Shown here: piece after piece, positions 9,455 to 18,719 of the stretch | Position numbering within the stretch: the stretch's first letter is position 1 | Layout: every line of letters begins with the position of its first letter | Source of the DNA: an uncultured Pedobacter sp. | GTDB lineage: Bacteria > Bacteroidota > Bacteroidia > Sphingobacteriales > Sphingobacteriaceae | Reading direction: 5' to 3' | DNA: 64,000 nt | NCBI RefSeq assembly: GCF_913776295.1 | Contig: NZ_CAJYOJ010000052.1 | Location: 47,296 to 111,295 of the forward strand | The notes under the pieces: model-generated | Database searches by the model: none | What the model saw: only the letters and a program-made list of their open reading frames with translations | What the model was told of the DNA's origin: nothing | Program-made: the position numbers and the translations under genes

Positions 9455-9775
9455 CTAGCGTTGCAACCTGGGTCTTTTACTTTTGAAAGCTGGGCTGGAA
9501 TTGGGTTTCGGCTTTGCTGTTTTTGTACCGCTTTCTTCATCAGATATTTTTACGGTAATCACATTACCCTTAAAAGTTTCGCCATTTAAGGTAGATACGA
9601 TGTTTTTGGCATCTGGAAGGCTGTAAATTTCCATAAATGCATAGCCTTTACATTTCCCCGTAGCCCTGTCGCGAACTACTTTAATTGTTTCAACCCTGCC
9701 ATGAAGGCTAACCCATATTGCCAGATCCATTTCTTGGATATTGTCAGGAAGGCCGCCTATGAAAATCTTAACCAT
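9455..9775 (-). CDS. RNA-binding protein, single RRM domain
   Basis: A 106-residue protein that is almost entirely one RNA recognition motif (residues 2-80): RNP2 is KIFIGGL near the start and RNP1 is KGYAFMEI at about 43-50. A basic, Ser/Pro/Lys-rich tail follows, ending KSKRPRLQR. Such small RRM proteins are common in Bacteroidota and are thought to bind single-stranded RNA, possibly as chaperones; no specific target can be given. It is monocistronic, with over 200 bp of noncoding DNA on both sides, which fits autonomous regulation. Confidence 0.92.
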   Translation of the reverse strand: MVKIFIGGLPDNIQEMDLAIWVSLHGRVETIKVVRDRATGKCKGYAFMEIYSLPDAKNIVSTLNGETFKGNVITVKISDEESGTKTAKPKPNSSPAFKSKRPRLQR

Positions 9776-9993
9776 TATTTTTTTATTTGAGAGAACATTG
9801 AGGGCGACTATAAAAAGCTGCTTTGTTCTTTTAGTCTTGCAAAATAAGCAAAATGATATTCTTACCCAAACTAAATTTTATCAATTTTGCGCCGTTTTAT
9901 GATAATTTTTTAATGAAGGGGTTAAAATATATTGATGTTGACTGGTATAAAACGTACATTCGTTTTTCTAATCATTAAAAACACGTCAGGATT

Positions 9994-11976
9994 ATGAGTA
10001 CCCTCAGGCTAAACGCCATACTTCTTTTCGCATTATTACTTTTCATATCACCATTTGCCCAGGCTAAAATTTTATTGCCTTCGGTATTTAGTAATAATAT
10101 GGTGCTACAGCAGAAAACAAATGCAGCAATTTGGGGCAAAGCAGATGCAGGCAAGGCGGTGAAAGTGATGGTATCCTGGAATAAAATTAATTACGGTGCT
10201 ATTGCCGATGCCAATGGTAACTGGAAACTTAAAGTGGCAACGCCAGGTTATGGAGGTCCTTATACCATTACCATATCAGATGGAGAATCATTGGTACTAA
10301 ATAATGTACTCATTGGCGATGTTTGGATCTGTTCAGGGCAGTCGAACATGGAAATGCCCCTGGCAGGGTGGGGCAAAATCCTCAATAGCGAAAAAGAAGT
10401 TGCAATGGCTAATTATCCCAATATCCGCTTATTGCAAGCTAACCATATTGCCAGTAACGTTCCGCTTAACGATGCGAAAGTGGCTAACGGGGGCTGGCAG
10501 CAGTGTAGCCCTGAGTATATTGCTGAATTTTCATCCACCGCGTACTTCTTTGCCCGAGAAGTGTATGAAAAAACTAAAATCCCCATCGGTTTAATCCATA
10601 CCTCCTGGGGAGGTACAATTGCTGAAGCCTGGACAAGTGCCGAATCGCTAAAAAAGTTAGCCGATTTCACGGCAGCTGTTGATCAGATACAGAAAAGTGC
10701 TAAGAATCCACCATCAATTTCTTACGAAGAAAAATTGTTGAATTGGGTGAAGATCACTACTGATAAAGACTCAGGTAATCAGCATGGAACTTTTAAATGG
10801 GCATTACCACAGAGTGATAACTGGAGAAGCATGGCACTGCCAACCTTATGGGAAGATGCAGCACTTAAAGATTTTGATGGGGTGGTTTGGTTTACAAAAA
10901 AGGTTGTAATCCCTGAAAATTGGAAGATAAATGGAACAAAACTTAATTTGGGTACTATTGATGATAACGACATTACTTTTATCAACGGTGTAAAAATTGG
11001 TAAAACAACAGGATACAATGTTGGAAGAACATATGCTATTCCTGATGATTTGCTTAAAGTGGGAGAAAATATCATTACGGTTAGGGTTTTTGATAGCGGC
11101 GGTGGCGGTGGGATATACGGTAATGCCAACGATTTAAATTTAGCAAATGGAACCGGTAAAATTTCGTTAGCAGGAGAATGGAAATACAAAATAGGTATAA
11201 ACTTTAAAAACATCGAACCTAAGCCCTACGAAGAAAATGGCCCCAACCGGCCAACGGTTTTGTACAACGCCATGATTCATCCTTACCAGCAATTCTCCAT
11301 CAAAGGGGCCATCTGGTATCAGGGAGAATCTAATGCCGACAGAGCTTATCAATACCGTGTATTATTTCCTGCCATGATCAAAGATTGGCGCCAGAAATGG
11401 GGGCAGGGCGATTTTCCTTTCTATTTTGTGCAACTGGCTAATTTTATGCAGATCGATAATACTCCTACAGCGTCAGCATGGGCAGAATTAAGAGAGGCAC
11501 AGCAAAAAACACTTGCATTACCAAATACAGGTATGGCCACTATTATTGATATCGGCGATGCAAAAGATATCCACCCTAAAAATAAACAGGAAGTAGGTAG
11601 AAGATTGGCATTGATTGCTTTAGCTAAAACATATGGACAAAACATAAATTATTCCGGTCCCATTTATCAATCGAATAAAATTGAAGGAAAACAGATTGTA
11701 TTAACTTTTGGCAATAGCCAAAACGGATTAAAAACCGCAGATGGGGCAGTACCTACGGGTTTTGCCATTGCCGGGGCAGACCAGAAATTTTATTGGGCCA
11801 AAGCACTGATCAAAGGAAATCAGATTATTGTGAGTAGCGATATGGTGGCAAACCCCGTTGCCGTTCGTTATGCATGGGGAAACAATCCGGTAGGTAACCT
11901 GATGAGTAATGATGGCTTACCAGCTTCTCCATTTAGGACGGATACCTGGCAGGGCATTACCTTTGGAAAGAAATAG
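9994..11976 (+). CDS. Sialate O-acetylesterase-like SGNH esterase
   Basis: A 660-residue exported protein with a signal peptide (hydrophobic 8-24, cut near AQA-K). The SASA/SGNH catalytic block I is WICSGQSNM with nucleophile Ser117, and the Asp-x-x-His-type block is DIHPKNK at about residue 527. A beta-sandwich insert resembling a GH2 sugar-binding domain (about 285-390, with a Gly-rich GGGGGIYG loop) splits the esterase fold, as in Bacteroidota family members. It removes acetyl groups from sialic acid or from plant or host polysaccharides in the periplasm. It lies upstream of a GH127-like enzyme on the same strand, so a glycan-degradation role is favoured. Confidence 0.88.
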   Translation: MSTLRLNAILLFALLLFISPFAQAKILLPSVFSNNMVLQQKTNAAIWGKADAGKAVKVMVSWNKINYGAIADANGNWKLKVATPGYGGPYTITISDGESLVLNNVLIGDVWICSGQSNMEMPLAGWGKILNSEKEVAMANYPNIRLLQANHIASNVPLNDAKVANGGWQQCSPEYIAEFSSTAYFFAREVYEKTKIPIGLIHTSWGGTIAEAWTSAESLKKLADFTAAVDQIQKSAKNPPSISYEEKLLNWVKITTDKDSGNQHGTFKWALPQSDNWRSMALPTLWEDAALKDFDGVVWFTKKVVIPENWKINGTKLNLGTIDDNDITFINGVKIGKTTGYNVGRTYAIPDDLLKVGENIITVRVFDSGGGGGIYGNANDLNLANGTGKISLAGEWKYKIGINFKNIEPKPYEENGPNRPTVLYNAMIHPYQQFSIKGAIWYQGESNADRAYQYRVLFPAMIKDWRQKWGQGDFPFYFVQLANFMQIDNTPTASAWAELREAQQKTLALPNTGMATIIDIGDAKDIHPKNKQEVGRRLALIALAKTYGQNINYSGPIYQSNKIEGKQIVLTFGNSQNGLKTADGAVPTGFAIAGADQKFYWAKALIKGNQIIVSSDMVANPVAVRYAWGNNPVGNLMSNDGLPASPFRTDTWQGITFGKK

Positions 11977-12099
11977 ATCCTAAAAAAAAATATCCGACCT
12001 CCCAACAATTTATCTGCTACGATTGGTAGGATCATTTTTATCTGACTGATAGCAGTTAATTGGTTTTCGATATTTAACTAAATCGTTTTATGAGCCGAA

Positions 12100-12107
12100 T
12101 ATATTTG
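12100..12107 (+). promoter_or_regulatory. -7 box TATATTTG before the GH127-like gene
   Basis: A perfect match to the Bacteroidota -7 consensus TAnnTTTG, 38 bp before the start codon at 12146. No clear TTTG at -33 is present. It implies the GH127-like gene has its own promoter as well as any read-through from the esterase gene. Confidence 0.5.
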
Positions 12108-12145
12108 TTATTTTTACTTCAATAAGCATCTAACCAATATTCTTT

Positions 12146-14656
12146 ATGAAGAAAATCACAATCCTATTATGTTTAATGCTGTCCGGTTTATCCATTAAAT
12201 ATGCAAGGGCCCAAAGTTTAACTGAATTTAATAAAAGCCCTTTAAAACAGCATGTTTATGTCCAGTTGCCTATTGGCAGTATCAAAGCCAGGGGCTGGTT
12301 GTTAAAGCAGCTGGAACAACAAAGAGATGGAGCAACAGGCATGGCCGAAGCGCTATACCCGGAAAAAGATAATCTGGGTAAAAATACCGATTGGCTAGGT
12401 GGAGAAGGCAGCAGTTGGGAGCGTGTACCTTATTATGTGAAAGGCCTGGTTGCACTGGCGTATACTTTAGATGATGCAATGCTAAAAGCGAAGGCGCAAA
12501 AGTATATTGACTGGACATTGAATCACCAACAAGCTAACGGATTATTTGGTCCGCCTAAAATGAGAGACTGGTGGCCGCGTATGCCAATGATGTATGCGCT
12601 GCAAAGTTATTATGAGGCCACAAATGATAAAAGAGTTATTCCTTTCCTCTCTAAATACTTTAAATATGAATTAGATCACCTTGATGCTGAACCTTTAAGT
12701 GAGTGGGCCAAAGCGAGAGCAGGTGATAACATGGAAATAGCCATTTGGCTTTATAATAAAACCGGAGAAAAGTATCTGTTAACGCTTGTAGAAAAGTTAA
12801 AACAACAGGCCTACCCATGGATTGATATTTATACCAACAACGGATTTTACTTTTTTGGCGACGATTTTCAGCCAAAACATATGGTTAATGTGGCCCAGGC
12901 TTTAAAGTTTCCGATAGTTTATGCGCAACTTCAAGATCTTCCTGTTAACATTCAGGCGTTTTCCAGGGGCATTAATCATATTATGCACGACCATGGTCAG
13001 CCAGAAGGTTTAGGTTCCGGAACTGAATTTCTGGCCGGTACCAGCAGCATAGAAGGAGTAGAAACCTGTACCGTAGTAGAGTGGATGCAGAGTTTGGAAA
13101 CGGCTGCCAGGGTTATCCATGATGCAAAAATCGGCGATCAGTTAGAAAAAGTGGCTTTCAATGCCTTGCCCGCTCAGTTTAGCCGGGATTTTAAAAACCA
13201 TTCTTATTATACATTGCCCAATCAGGTGCAGAGTATCTATGGCGAACATGGCTTTAATCAGGATTATGCTACTGGTATTGTTTCCAGTCCATATTCGGGC
13301 TTTGGCTGTTGCCGTTATAACATGCACATGGGCTGGCCCTATTATGTAAAAAATAGTGTCGTGGCCACCCCAGAGAAAGGTTTGGCTGTAATTAGCTATG
13401 GCCCAATGGAGATAGAAACTACAGTTGCCGAAAACCAAAAAGTAAAAATCACAGAAGAAACCAACTATCCCTTCGAAGAACAGATCAGATTAAAAGTTGG
13501 CCTTGCTAATCCTACATCTTTTCCACTGATTGTAAGGGTCCCGGCCTGGAGTGTAAAGCCCGAAATTAAGTTAAACGGAGTAATTTTAAAGGGCGTAAAG
13601 GCTGGAGAAATGTTCACTATAGCCCGAAAATGGCAAAATCAGGATCAATTGCAGTTGGATTTTCCGATGGTAGTTACTACGGAAAAGCAGGTAAACAATT
13701 CTGTAAGCGTAGAACGTGGCCCTATCGTTTACGCGCTGGAAATCAAGGCTTCAAAAAGAGTAACAAACACACACACTGTTGCAGGTTTTACCGATTTTGA
13801 AATCCATCCGCAATCGGCATGGAATTACGGTTTAATAGTTGATAAAAGTGGTTTAAGTACTGCCAGTTTACTTCGATCGGAGATGCCGGAGAACCCGTTC
13901 ATAGCAGCTGATGCGCCACTAAAAATAAAGGCCCTGGCTAAAAAGATTCCATCATGGGGCTTAGATTACAGCAGGGTTGCCGCTTTTGATGTACCATACG
14001 GTCCAATTGCATCAGCAGAAGTGCCTGAAGAAATTACATTGGTGCCATACGGATCCGAAAATATTCGTTTAAGCTGTTTCCCTGTAATCGGTGAACCGAA
14101 AATGATCAATAAATCTTTGGTAGAAAATTTTGATCAGGGAATGGCCGGCAACTGGGTTTTTTATGGCGGTGGCTGGTTTTGGAAAGATGGTCAGATGCAT
14201 GTTTCTTCAAATCCGGGGTCTGGTGGTTATGGTATAAATGGATCTAAATATGTAGCCAATGGTACAGACTTTAAGGATTTTATTTACCAGGCGGATGTCA
14301 AAATCAACACTGAAGGCGATGCTGGTTTAATGTTCAGGGCAATTAAACCTGCCATAGGGCCTGATGCTTATCAGGGCTACTATGTAGGCTTAGATCAACT
14401 TAATGGAACCATAGTGTTTGGAAAAGCTAACGGACAAAAATGGACGGTAATCAGTTCAGAAAAATTTCCCGTTGAAATGAATAGGATATATACCTTAAAG
14501 GTAGCAGCTAAGGGTGATAAATTTGATGTATTTATAAACGGATCAGCCAATCCTGTGCTTTCGGCTTCAGATAATCAATATCATTCAGGGAGTATAGGAT
14601 TAAGAACATATAAGGCACTGGCAAGCTTCGATTCGGTAAAAGTTAACACCTTTTAA
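12146..14656 (+). CDS. GH127/DUF1680-like glycosidase with C-terminal LamG/DUF1080-like domain
   Basis: An 836-residue exported enzyme (signal peptide ending ARAQ at about residue 23). The middle resembles the DUF1680/GH127 (alpha/alpha)6 barrel, whose known members are beta-L-arabinofuranosidases. The zinc-cysteine catalytic set of that family appears conserved: Glu306 and Cys308 in VETC, and Cys388-Cys389 in FGCCR. A beta-sandwich follows the barrel, and the last ~175 residues form a concanavalin/LamG-type domain (from about 658, ENFDQGMAGNW) that probably binds sugar. It lies 170 bp after the sialate O-acetylesterase and probably cooperates in degrading acetylated, arabinose-containing glycans; substrate is inference. 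Confidence 0.82.
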   Translation: MKKITILLCLMLSGLSIKYARAQSLTEFNKSPLKQHVYVQLPIGSIKARGWLLKQLEQQRDGATGMAEALYPEKDNLGKNTDWLGGEGSSWERVPYYVKGLVALAYTLDDAMLKAKAQKYIDWTLNHQQANGLFGPPKMRDWWPRMPMMYALQSYYEATNDKRVIPFLSKYFKYELDHLDAEPLSEWAKARAGDNMEIAIWLYNKTGEKYLLTLVEKLKQQAYPWIDIYTNNGFYFFGDDFQPKHMVNVAQALKFPIVYAQLQDLPVNIQAFSRGINHIMHDHGQPEGLGSGTEFLAGTSSIEGVETCTVVEWMQSLETAARVIHDAKIGDQLEKVAFNALPAQFSRDFKNHSYYTLPNQVQSIYGEHGFNQDYATGIVSSPYSGFGCCRYNMHMGWPYYVKNSVVATPEKGLAVISYGPMEIETTVAENQKVKITEETNYPFEEQIRLKVGLANPTSFPLIVRVPAWSVKPEIKLNGVILKGVKAGEMFTIARKWQNQDQLQLDFPMVVTTEKQVNNSVSVERGPIVYALEIKASKRVTNTHTVAGFTDFEIHPQSAWNYGLIVDKSGLSTASLLRSEMPENPFIAADAPLKIKALAKKIPSWGLDYSRVAAFDVPYGPIASAEVPEEITLVPYGSENIRLSCFPVIGEPKMINKSLVENFDQGMAGNWVFYGGGWFWKDGQMHVSSNPGSGGYGINGSKYVANGTDFKDFIYQADVKINTEGDAGLMFRAIKPAIGPDAYQGYYVGLDQLNGTIVFGKANGQKWTVISSEKFPVEMNRIYTLKVAAKGDKFDVFINGSANPVLSASDNQYHSGSIGLRTYKALASFDSVKVNTF

Positions 14657-14729
14657 CATCAGTATCTGGCTATCTGAAACTTTACGGCAAGGAATTTGCT
14701 GATGCTGTAATAACAAATAAAGTAATATT

Positions 14730-15593
14730 ATGAAATTATACAGATCAATTCCCATAATGCTCTTTGCCCTTACACTTGCTGCAGGCTGTGTAAGCAATAA
14801 AAAATATGCCGAACTTCAGGATACTTATGCAAAGTTAAGAGAAAGAAATCAGGAGCTTAGCAATAAATATCAGGATAGTCAACGCGAACTTACCGGAAGT
14901 ACCAGCAGGGTTAAAAGTTTAGAAGAGCAGATTGCATCAGAAAAAGCCAATGTTGTAGCATTACAGGATGCGTTAAATAAATGTTTAAATTCCAGCAGCC
15001 AGGGTAACGTGAATATTTCTAAGCTGGTTGACGAGATTAATAGTTCGAACAAGTACATCAAACAACTGATTAACGCCAAAAATAAAAGTGACTCGCTTAA
15101 TATGGTGCTAACTAATAATTTAACACGTTCATTAAGCCGGGAAGAATTGGGTGATGTTGATGTGCAAGTGCTAAAAGGTGTGGTGTACATCTCTTTAGCG
15201 GATAACATGCTGTATAAATCCGGCAGCTATGAAGTATCAGATAAAGCTGGTGAAACATTAAGCAAGATTGCCAAGATTATTAAAGATTATGATACGTATG
15301 ATGTACTGATAGAAGGTAACACCGATAATGTACCTATTTCTCAACCAAATATCCGTAATAACTGGGATTTAAGTGCCTTACGTGCTTCATCTGTGGTGCA
15401 GGTATTACAAAACAAATATGCTGTAGATCCTAAACGTTTAACCGCCGGTGGACGTGGGGAGTTTAACCCAATTGCAGATAATGCAACCGCCGGTGGAAAA
15501 GCGAAAAACAGACGTACACAGATCATCATAACACCTAAGTTAGATCAGTTTATGGATTTGATTGGCAAAGCGCCTGAGCAATCTCAAAAATAA
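14730..15593 (+). CDS. OmpA-family peptidoglycan-binding lipoprotein
   Basis: A 287-residue outer-membrane lipoprotein: lipobox LAAGC with Cys20, a coiled-coil stretch rich in Glu/Lys/Gln (about 25-85), and a C-terminal OmpA-like domain (about 160-275). The domain shows LIEGNTDNVPI and NNWDLSALRASSVV, with AKNRRTQIIITP at the end, as in proteins that bind diaminopimelate in peptidoglycan. It ties the outer membrane to the cell wall. No partner genes are adjacent; it is followed by its own terminator. Confidence 0.93.
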   Translation: MKLYRSIPIMLFALTLAAGCVSNKKYAELQDTYAKLRERNQELSNKYQDSQRELTGSTSRVKSLEEQIASEKANVVALQDALNKCLNSSSQGNVNISKLVDEINSSNKYIKQLINAKNKSDSLNMVLTNNLTRSLSREELGDVDVQVLKGVVYISLADNMLYKSGSYEVSDKAGETLSKIAKIIKDYDTYDVLIEGNTDNVPISQPNIRNNWDLSALRASSVVQVLQNKYAVDPKRLTAGGRGEFNPIADNATAGGKAKNRRTQIIITPKLDQFMDLIGKAPEQSQK

Positions 15594-15620
15594 ATAAACA
15601 TCAGGTATTGTTTATATAAT

Positions 15621-15650
15621 GGGTTGGAAGATTAATTCCAGCCCTTTTTT
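15621..15650 (+). terminator. Terminator after the OmpA lipoprotein gene
   Basis: GGGTTGGAA (15621-15629) pairs with TTCCAGCCC (one G-T wobble) and is followed directly by six T residues. Confidence 0.75.
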
Positions 15651-15927
15651 ATGCAAAAAAATTCTTTTCTTTTGATATCATTTACAGGTTTGAAGTCAGC
15701 GTTCACACTTAAGTGGTTAGCTTTAAGATCATTGAACGCACTGTAATGTATAAAATTTATTTTATATCGTATAATATCAGAATCTTTCATTTCAGTCTAT
15801 TAATTCGTTTTAGTAAGTAAAATTATATCAATTATTATCATTAATTGTTCATAAAATATGTTTTATGTATTTTTAATAATACTTAAATTAGCTATAATTG
15901 CGCATTATTTATAAAACAATATCTGTA
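15651..15927. other. AT-rich gap before the cold-shock-like gene
   Basis: No convincing gene in either strand. The last 130 bases are very AT-rich and contain a -7-like TATAATTG at 15892-15899 (one mismatch to TAnnTTTG), 28 bp before the chosen start of the next gene. Nothing else is recognised. Confidence 0.4.
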
Positions 15928-16155
15928 ATGGGCGAGTTAAGAAAGGGATATGTTACAAAAATTGATTTAGAATACGGACAAGGAATCATTACTGATGAAA
16001 ACGACCAGGATATTCATTTTCAATTAGATCATGTATCTGATCAGATTACTTTAAATTCAAAAATAGTTTTTGAAATTGAACTGCAGGCGTGCGGTTTGGT
16101 GGCAGTTAATGTTAAATTAGCTTTGGGAGGAATGAGGGTTAACACATTTAGTTAA
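15928..16155 (+). CDS. Small cold-shock-domain-like protein
   Basis: A 75-residue protein if it starts at the ATG at 15928; an upstream TTG at 15898 would add ten residues but has less support. It follows the order of a cold-shock/OB fold: KGYVTKIDLEYGQGIIT (compare GxVKWFNxxKGFGFI), then DIHFQLDHV (compare DIFVHF), then KIVFEIE and a final strand GLVAVNVKLA. The aromatic RNP residues are mostly lost (GQGIIT instead of GFGFI), so nucleic-acid binding may be altered. This is a distant-homology call. It stands alone between noncoding DNA and a convergent histidine kinase. Confidence 0.55.
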   Translation: MGELRKGYVTKIDLEYGQGIITDENDQDIHFQLDHVSDQITLNSKIVFEIELQACGLVAVNVKLALGGMRVNTFS

Positions 16156-16194
16156 AGACTTAAACAATAAGAATGTTGTGGAATCATTGCTCAT

Positions 16195-18027
16195 TTAAAG
16201 CGGTAGGCTGAAATAAAAAGTAGAACCTTTTCCTAATCTACTTTCCACCCATATTTTTCCTTGATGTCTTTCAATTACTTCAGCGCAGATATACAGGCCT
16301 ACTCCAAATCCAGCAATGGTTTTGGTATCAGGGCTCTCTACCCGGTAAAAACGGTCAAAAAGTCGGGTGATATCATTTTCTCTGATGCCTATACCTTCAT
16401 CTTCTACACTTACCACCAGATAATTATTTTTTATCTCGCATTTGATTGCAATTAGCGATTCCTTTTTTGAGTATTTTATGGCATTACCAATCAGGTTATT
16501 AATTACATTACCGATTTTGTCCATGTCGGCATTTACGAATATTTTTTCCGGACCAATTACCTGAATAAAATGACTTGGCGAAACCATTTTGGTTTCTTCT
16601 GTAATGGTCTTAATCAGTTCAATAAGGTTAAAGTTTGTTTTGTTCAATAGTATTTTTCCAGATTCTAATAAGGAAACGTTCAGAAAACCATCAATCATTA
16701 ACGCCATTTTTTTTAACTGAACATTTATCTTTTCAAGGATCTGCGCAGGGAAAACGTTATCTATCTCTTTAAATTTATGTTGTAAAAGCTGTACATAGGC
16801 GCTTAACGATGTTAAAGGGGTTTTAAGCTCATGACTTACCATACTGATAAAATCATTTTTTCTGATTTCATCATGTTTGTTTTCTGTGATATCCAGAATG
16901 GCTCCGGCTATGTAAATCGGTTTCCCTTCTTCGTTATAATAGGCCTTTCCCGCAGTTCTTATCCATTTACGCTTTGCATTGATACCTTTCAGGTTAATCT
17001 GGTATTCTATGTTAAAAGCGTCGCGATTGTGTAGGGCACGTGTAATACCTCTGGTAAGCTTTGCCATATCTTCAGCGCGGATCATAGATTTGGCTTCGTC
17101 TATATTTAACCTGTTGTGCTCAAGTTCATAAATGTGTTGTGCTCTTTCAGATAAAAGTATTTGCTTTTGCGACAGGTCGATATTCCACGAACCCATTTCA
17201 GAGGCATCCATAGCTATTTTTAAAATGTCTTTCGCTTTCAGAAGCTCCTTTTTAAAGTTAACCTGCTCGGTAATATCTTTAATAATCACCAGAATTCTGG
17301 TTACTTCGTTTTTGTCATTTTTTAAAGGCTCGTAAAGAGCGATAAAATAGCCATCTGAAACTGGTGTAGAGAGTTTAAGTTCATTAATGGTTATTGGCTG
17401 TTTATTTTTGAAAATATCTTTTATAAGCGACTGCTGCATTTCGAGTTCAGGCCTTGCTTTTTCCAACGGTAACCCGATAACTTCTTTTCTGTTTTTGCCC
17501 CAAAGTTTTAATATGTTATCGTTTGCATATTCTGTAATCAATTCTATGCCTTTTAAAACGCACATGCCCAAAGGGGCCTGTTCAAAAAAGCCCCTGAAAC
17601 GTGCTTCACTTTCTGAAAGCTCAAATAAAATATGCGAAAGCTCATGCTCATCATTTAGAACTTCCTTTAGAGAACAAATGAGGTACTCAACCGGGCGATC
17701 GCTTTGCAATACCGGCGAGAATTCCAGTTCCCAATTTACGTTTGGAGAGTTTGAATAAATAGGATGAATAATCAGTGCCTGCTTAGTTTTGGATTCACTT
17801 ACTTTTTGAACTGTTTTAATCAGCGTAATTTTTTCATCATCAGATAAAAGATTGGGAATAATATCAATATCATAGAATTTTGATTTTCCGCCTGAACGTG
17901 TGATTAGAGCCTGGTAAGCGTCGTTATATTCTACCACCACCAATATTGGCTTTATTTTAAAAATGACTACCGGGCTAGTAGAATGTTTTAATAATGCCTT
18001 TAAAAATGGAGAAGCTAAATCTATCAT
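16195..18027 (-). CDS. PAS-domain sensor histidine kinase (soluble)
   Basis: A 610-residue kinase with no membrane helix. PAS-like domains occupy about 10-120, 135-255 (FFEQAPLGMCVLKG) and 265-385 (ending ITENKHDEIRKND). The HisKA box FISMVSHELKTPL carries the phospho-acceptor His399. The ATPase domain shows the N box (NLIGNAIKYSKKE), G1 (VEDEGIGI) and G2 (GFGVGLYI). It autophosphorylates in the cytoplasm in response to a small-molecule, redox or light cue sensed by a PAS domain, but no ligand is evident. There is no adjacent response regulator, so it is an orphan kinase. A long noncoding stretch lies upstream. Confidence 0.93.
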   Translation of the reverse strand: MIDLASPFLKALLKHSTSPVVIFKIKPILVVVEYNDAYQALITRSGGKSKFYDIDIIPNLLSDDEKITLIKTVQKVSESKTKQALIIHPIYSNSPNVNWELEFSPVLQSDRPVEYLICSLKEVLNDEHELSHILFELSESEARFRGFFEQAPLGMCVLKGIELITEYANDNILKLWGKNRKEVIGLPLEKARPELEMQQSLIKDIFKNKQPITINELKLSTPVSDGYFIALYEPLKNDKNEVTRILVIIKDITEQVNFKKELLKAKDILKIAMDASEMGSWNIDLSQKQILLSERAQHIYELEHNRLNIDEAKSMIRAEDMAKLTRGITRALHNRDAFNIEYQINLKGINAKRKWIRTAGKAYYNEEGKPIYIAGAILDITENKHDEIRKNDFISMVSHELKTPLTSLSAYVQLLQHKFKEIDNVFPAQILEKINVQLKKMALMIDGFLNVSLLESGKILLNKTNFNLIELIKTITEETKMVSPSHFIQVIGPEKIFVNADMDKIGNVINNLIGNAIKYSKKESLIAIKCEIKNNYLVVSVEDEGIGIRENDITRLFDRFYRVESPDTKTIAGFGVGLYICAEVIERHQGKIWVESRLGKGSTFYFSLPL

Positions 18028-18606
18028 AAAATCTGAGATGACACTTTCTCAAATATAACCGTTAAACAATGAATTCCAATTGATTTATGATGAATTCATC
18101 ATATTTATCATACGATATGGTCAGAATTATATGATAAATGGTTTCTTTTTGGATAGCTATCACTGAGACGCTCGGCAAACCATCAACAAAACGTTTAAAA
18201 TAAATGCATGTACAGATCATTAAAACATAGGCAGGCTTAGCAACGTGATTGTAATTTTCATTTCGCACAACATGTCAAAAGTTTATTTCCGGATGATGGC
18301 AGAGGGAAACTTAACTACCCTTTATAAGATGGTGGTGAGGTAACATCAAAAAATGTAATTTTAAAGACATTTGATATAAATGACTTCCTTATAATTGACT
18401 TTATTTGGTCAACCTGACTGATTTATCATACCAAATAGATCGGTTTTTAACTGAAAATAATGTCTTTTTAGGTTTGTAGAAAGTTTTTTACTATTTATTT
18501 TAAAAATTATTGATCTGATAATCAGTGTTATGTGTTTAAATTTTAGCTAAATTGTTTGATTTAAGCGATTTAATGTTTCTCATTTATATTTTTTTAAAAA
18601 ATTATA

Positions 18607-18684
18607 TATATTTGTTCTTACCCTTTCGAGGGTATGTTTTTCATAGGTAGATGTAGGGTCAGAACATTGTTCTGGCCCTTTTTT
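18607..18684 (+). ncRNA. Candidate small RNA or leader of about 65 nt
   Basis: A perfect -7 box TATATTTG (18607-18614) is followed by a hairpin TACCCT-TTCG-AGGGTA (18619-18634; 6-bp stem with a UUCG-type tetraloop), a short linker, and a terminator (GGGTCAGA pairing with TCTGGCCC, then TTTTTT, ending about 18684). Promoter, structured body and terminator in about 80 bp without an ORF suggest a short independent transcript. The alternative is the terminated leader of ubiX, which starts 35 bp later. It matches no RNA family that I recognise. Confidence 0.35.
18656..18684 (+). terminator. Intrinsic terminator upstream of ubiX
   Basis: GGGTCAGA (18656-18663) pairs with TCTGGCCC (18671-18678; one G-T wobble) and is followed by six T residues. 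No protein gene reads into it from the left on this strand, which supports a short noncoding transcript. Confidence 0.75.
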
Positions 18685-18719
18685 GCTTTAATAGATTTAG
18701 ATAAGCTATTTTTGTGGTT

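Larger units (their letters stand above)
18028..18719. other. Long noncoding stretch upstream of the PAS kinase and ubiX
   Basis: About 690 bases, very AT-rich, without a credible gene; the only open stretch (18062-18268, minus) has atypical composition and no family features. The right end holds a promoter-like box, a UUCG-type hairpin and a terminator (listed separately). The left part probably includes the promoter of the PAS kinase. Nothing else is recognised. Confidence 0.5.

Noticed and set aside
10779..11213. 144-residue open frame on the minus strand
   Set aside because: Antisense to the esterase gene; proline/serine-rich composition is a mirror of its codons.
17387..17758. 123-residue plus-strand frame inside the PAS kinase gene
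   Set aside because: Antisense shadow; the kinase frame has full HisKA and HATPase motifs.
18062..18268. 68-residue minus-strand frame upstream of the PAS kinase
   Set aside because: Atypical composition and no family features; probably noncoding.
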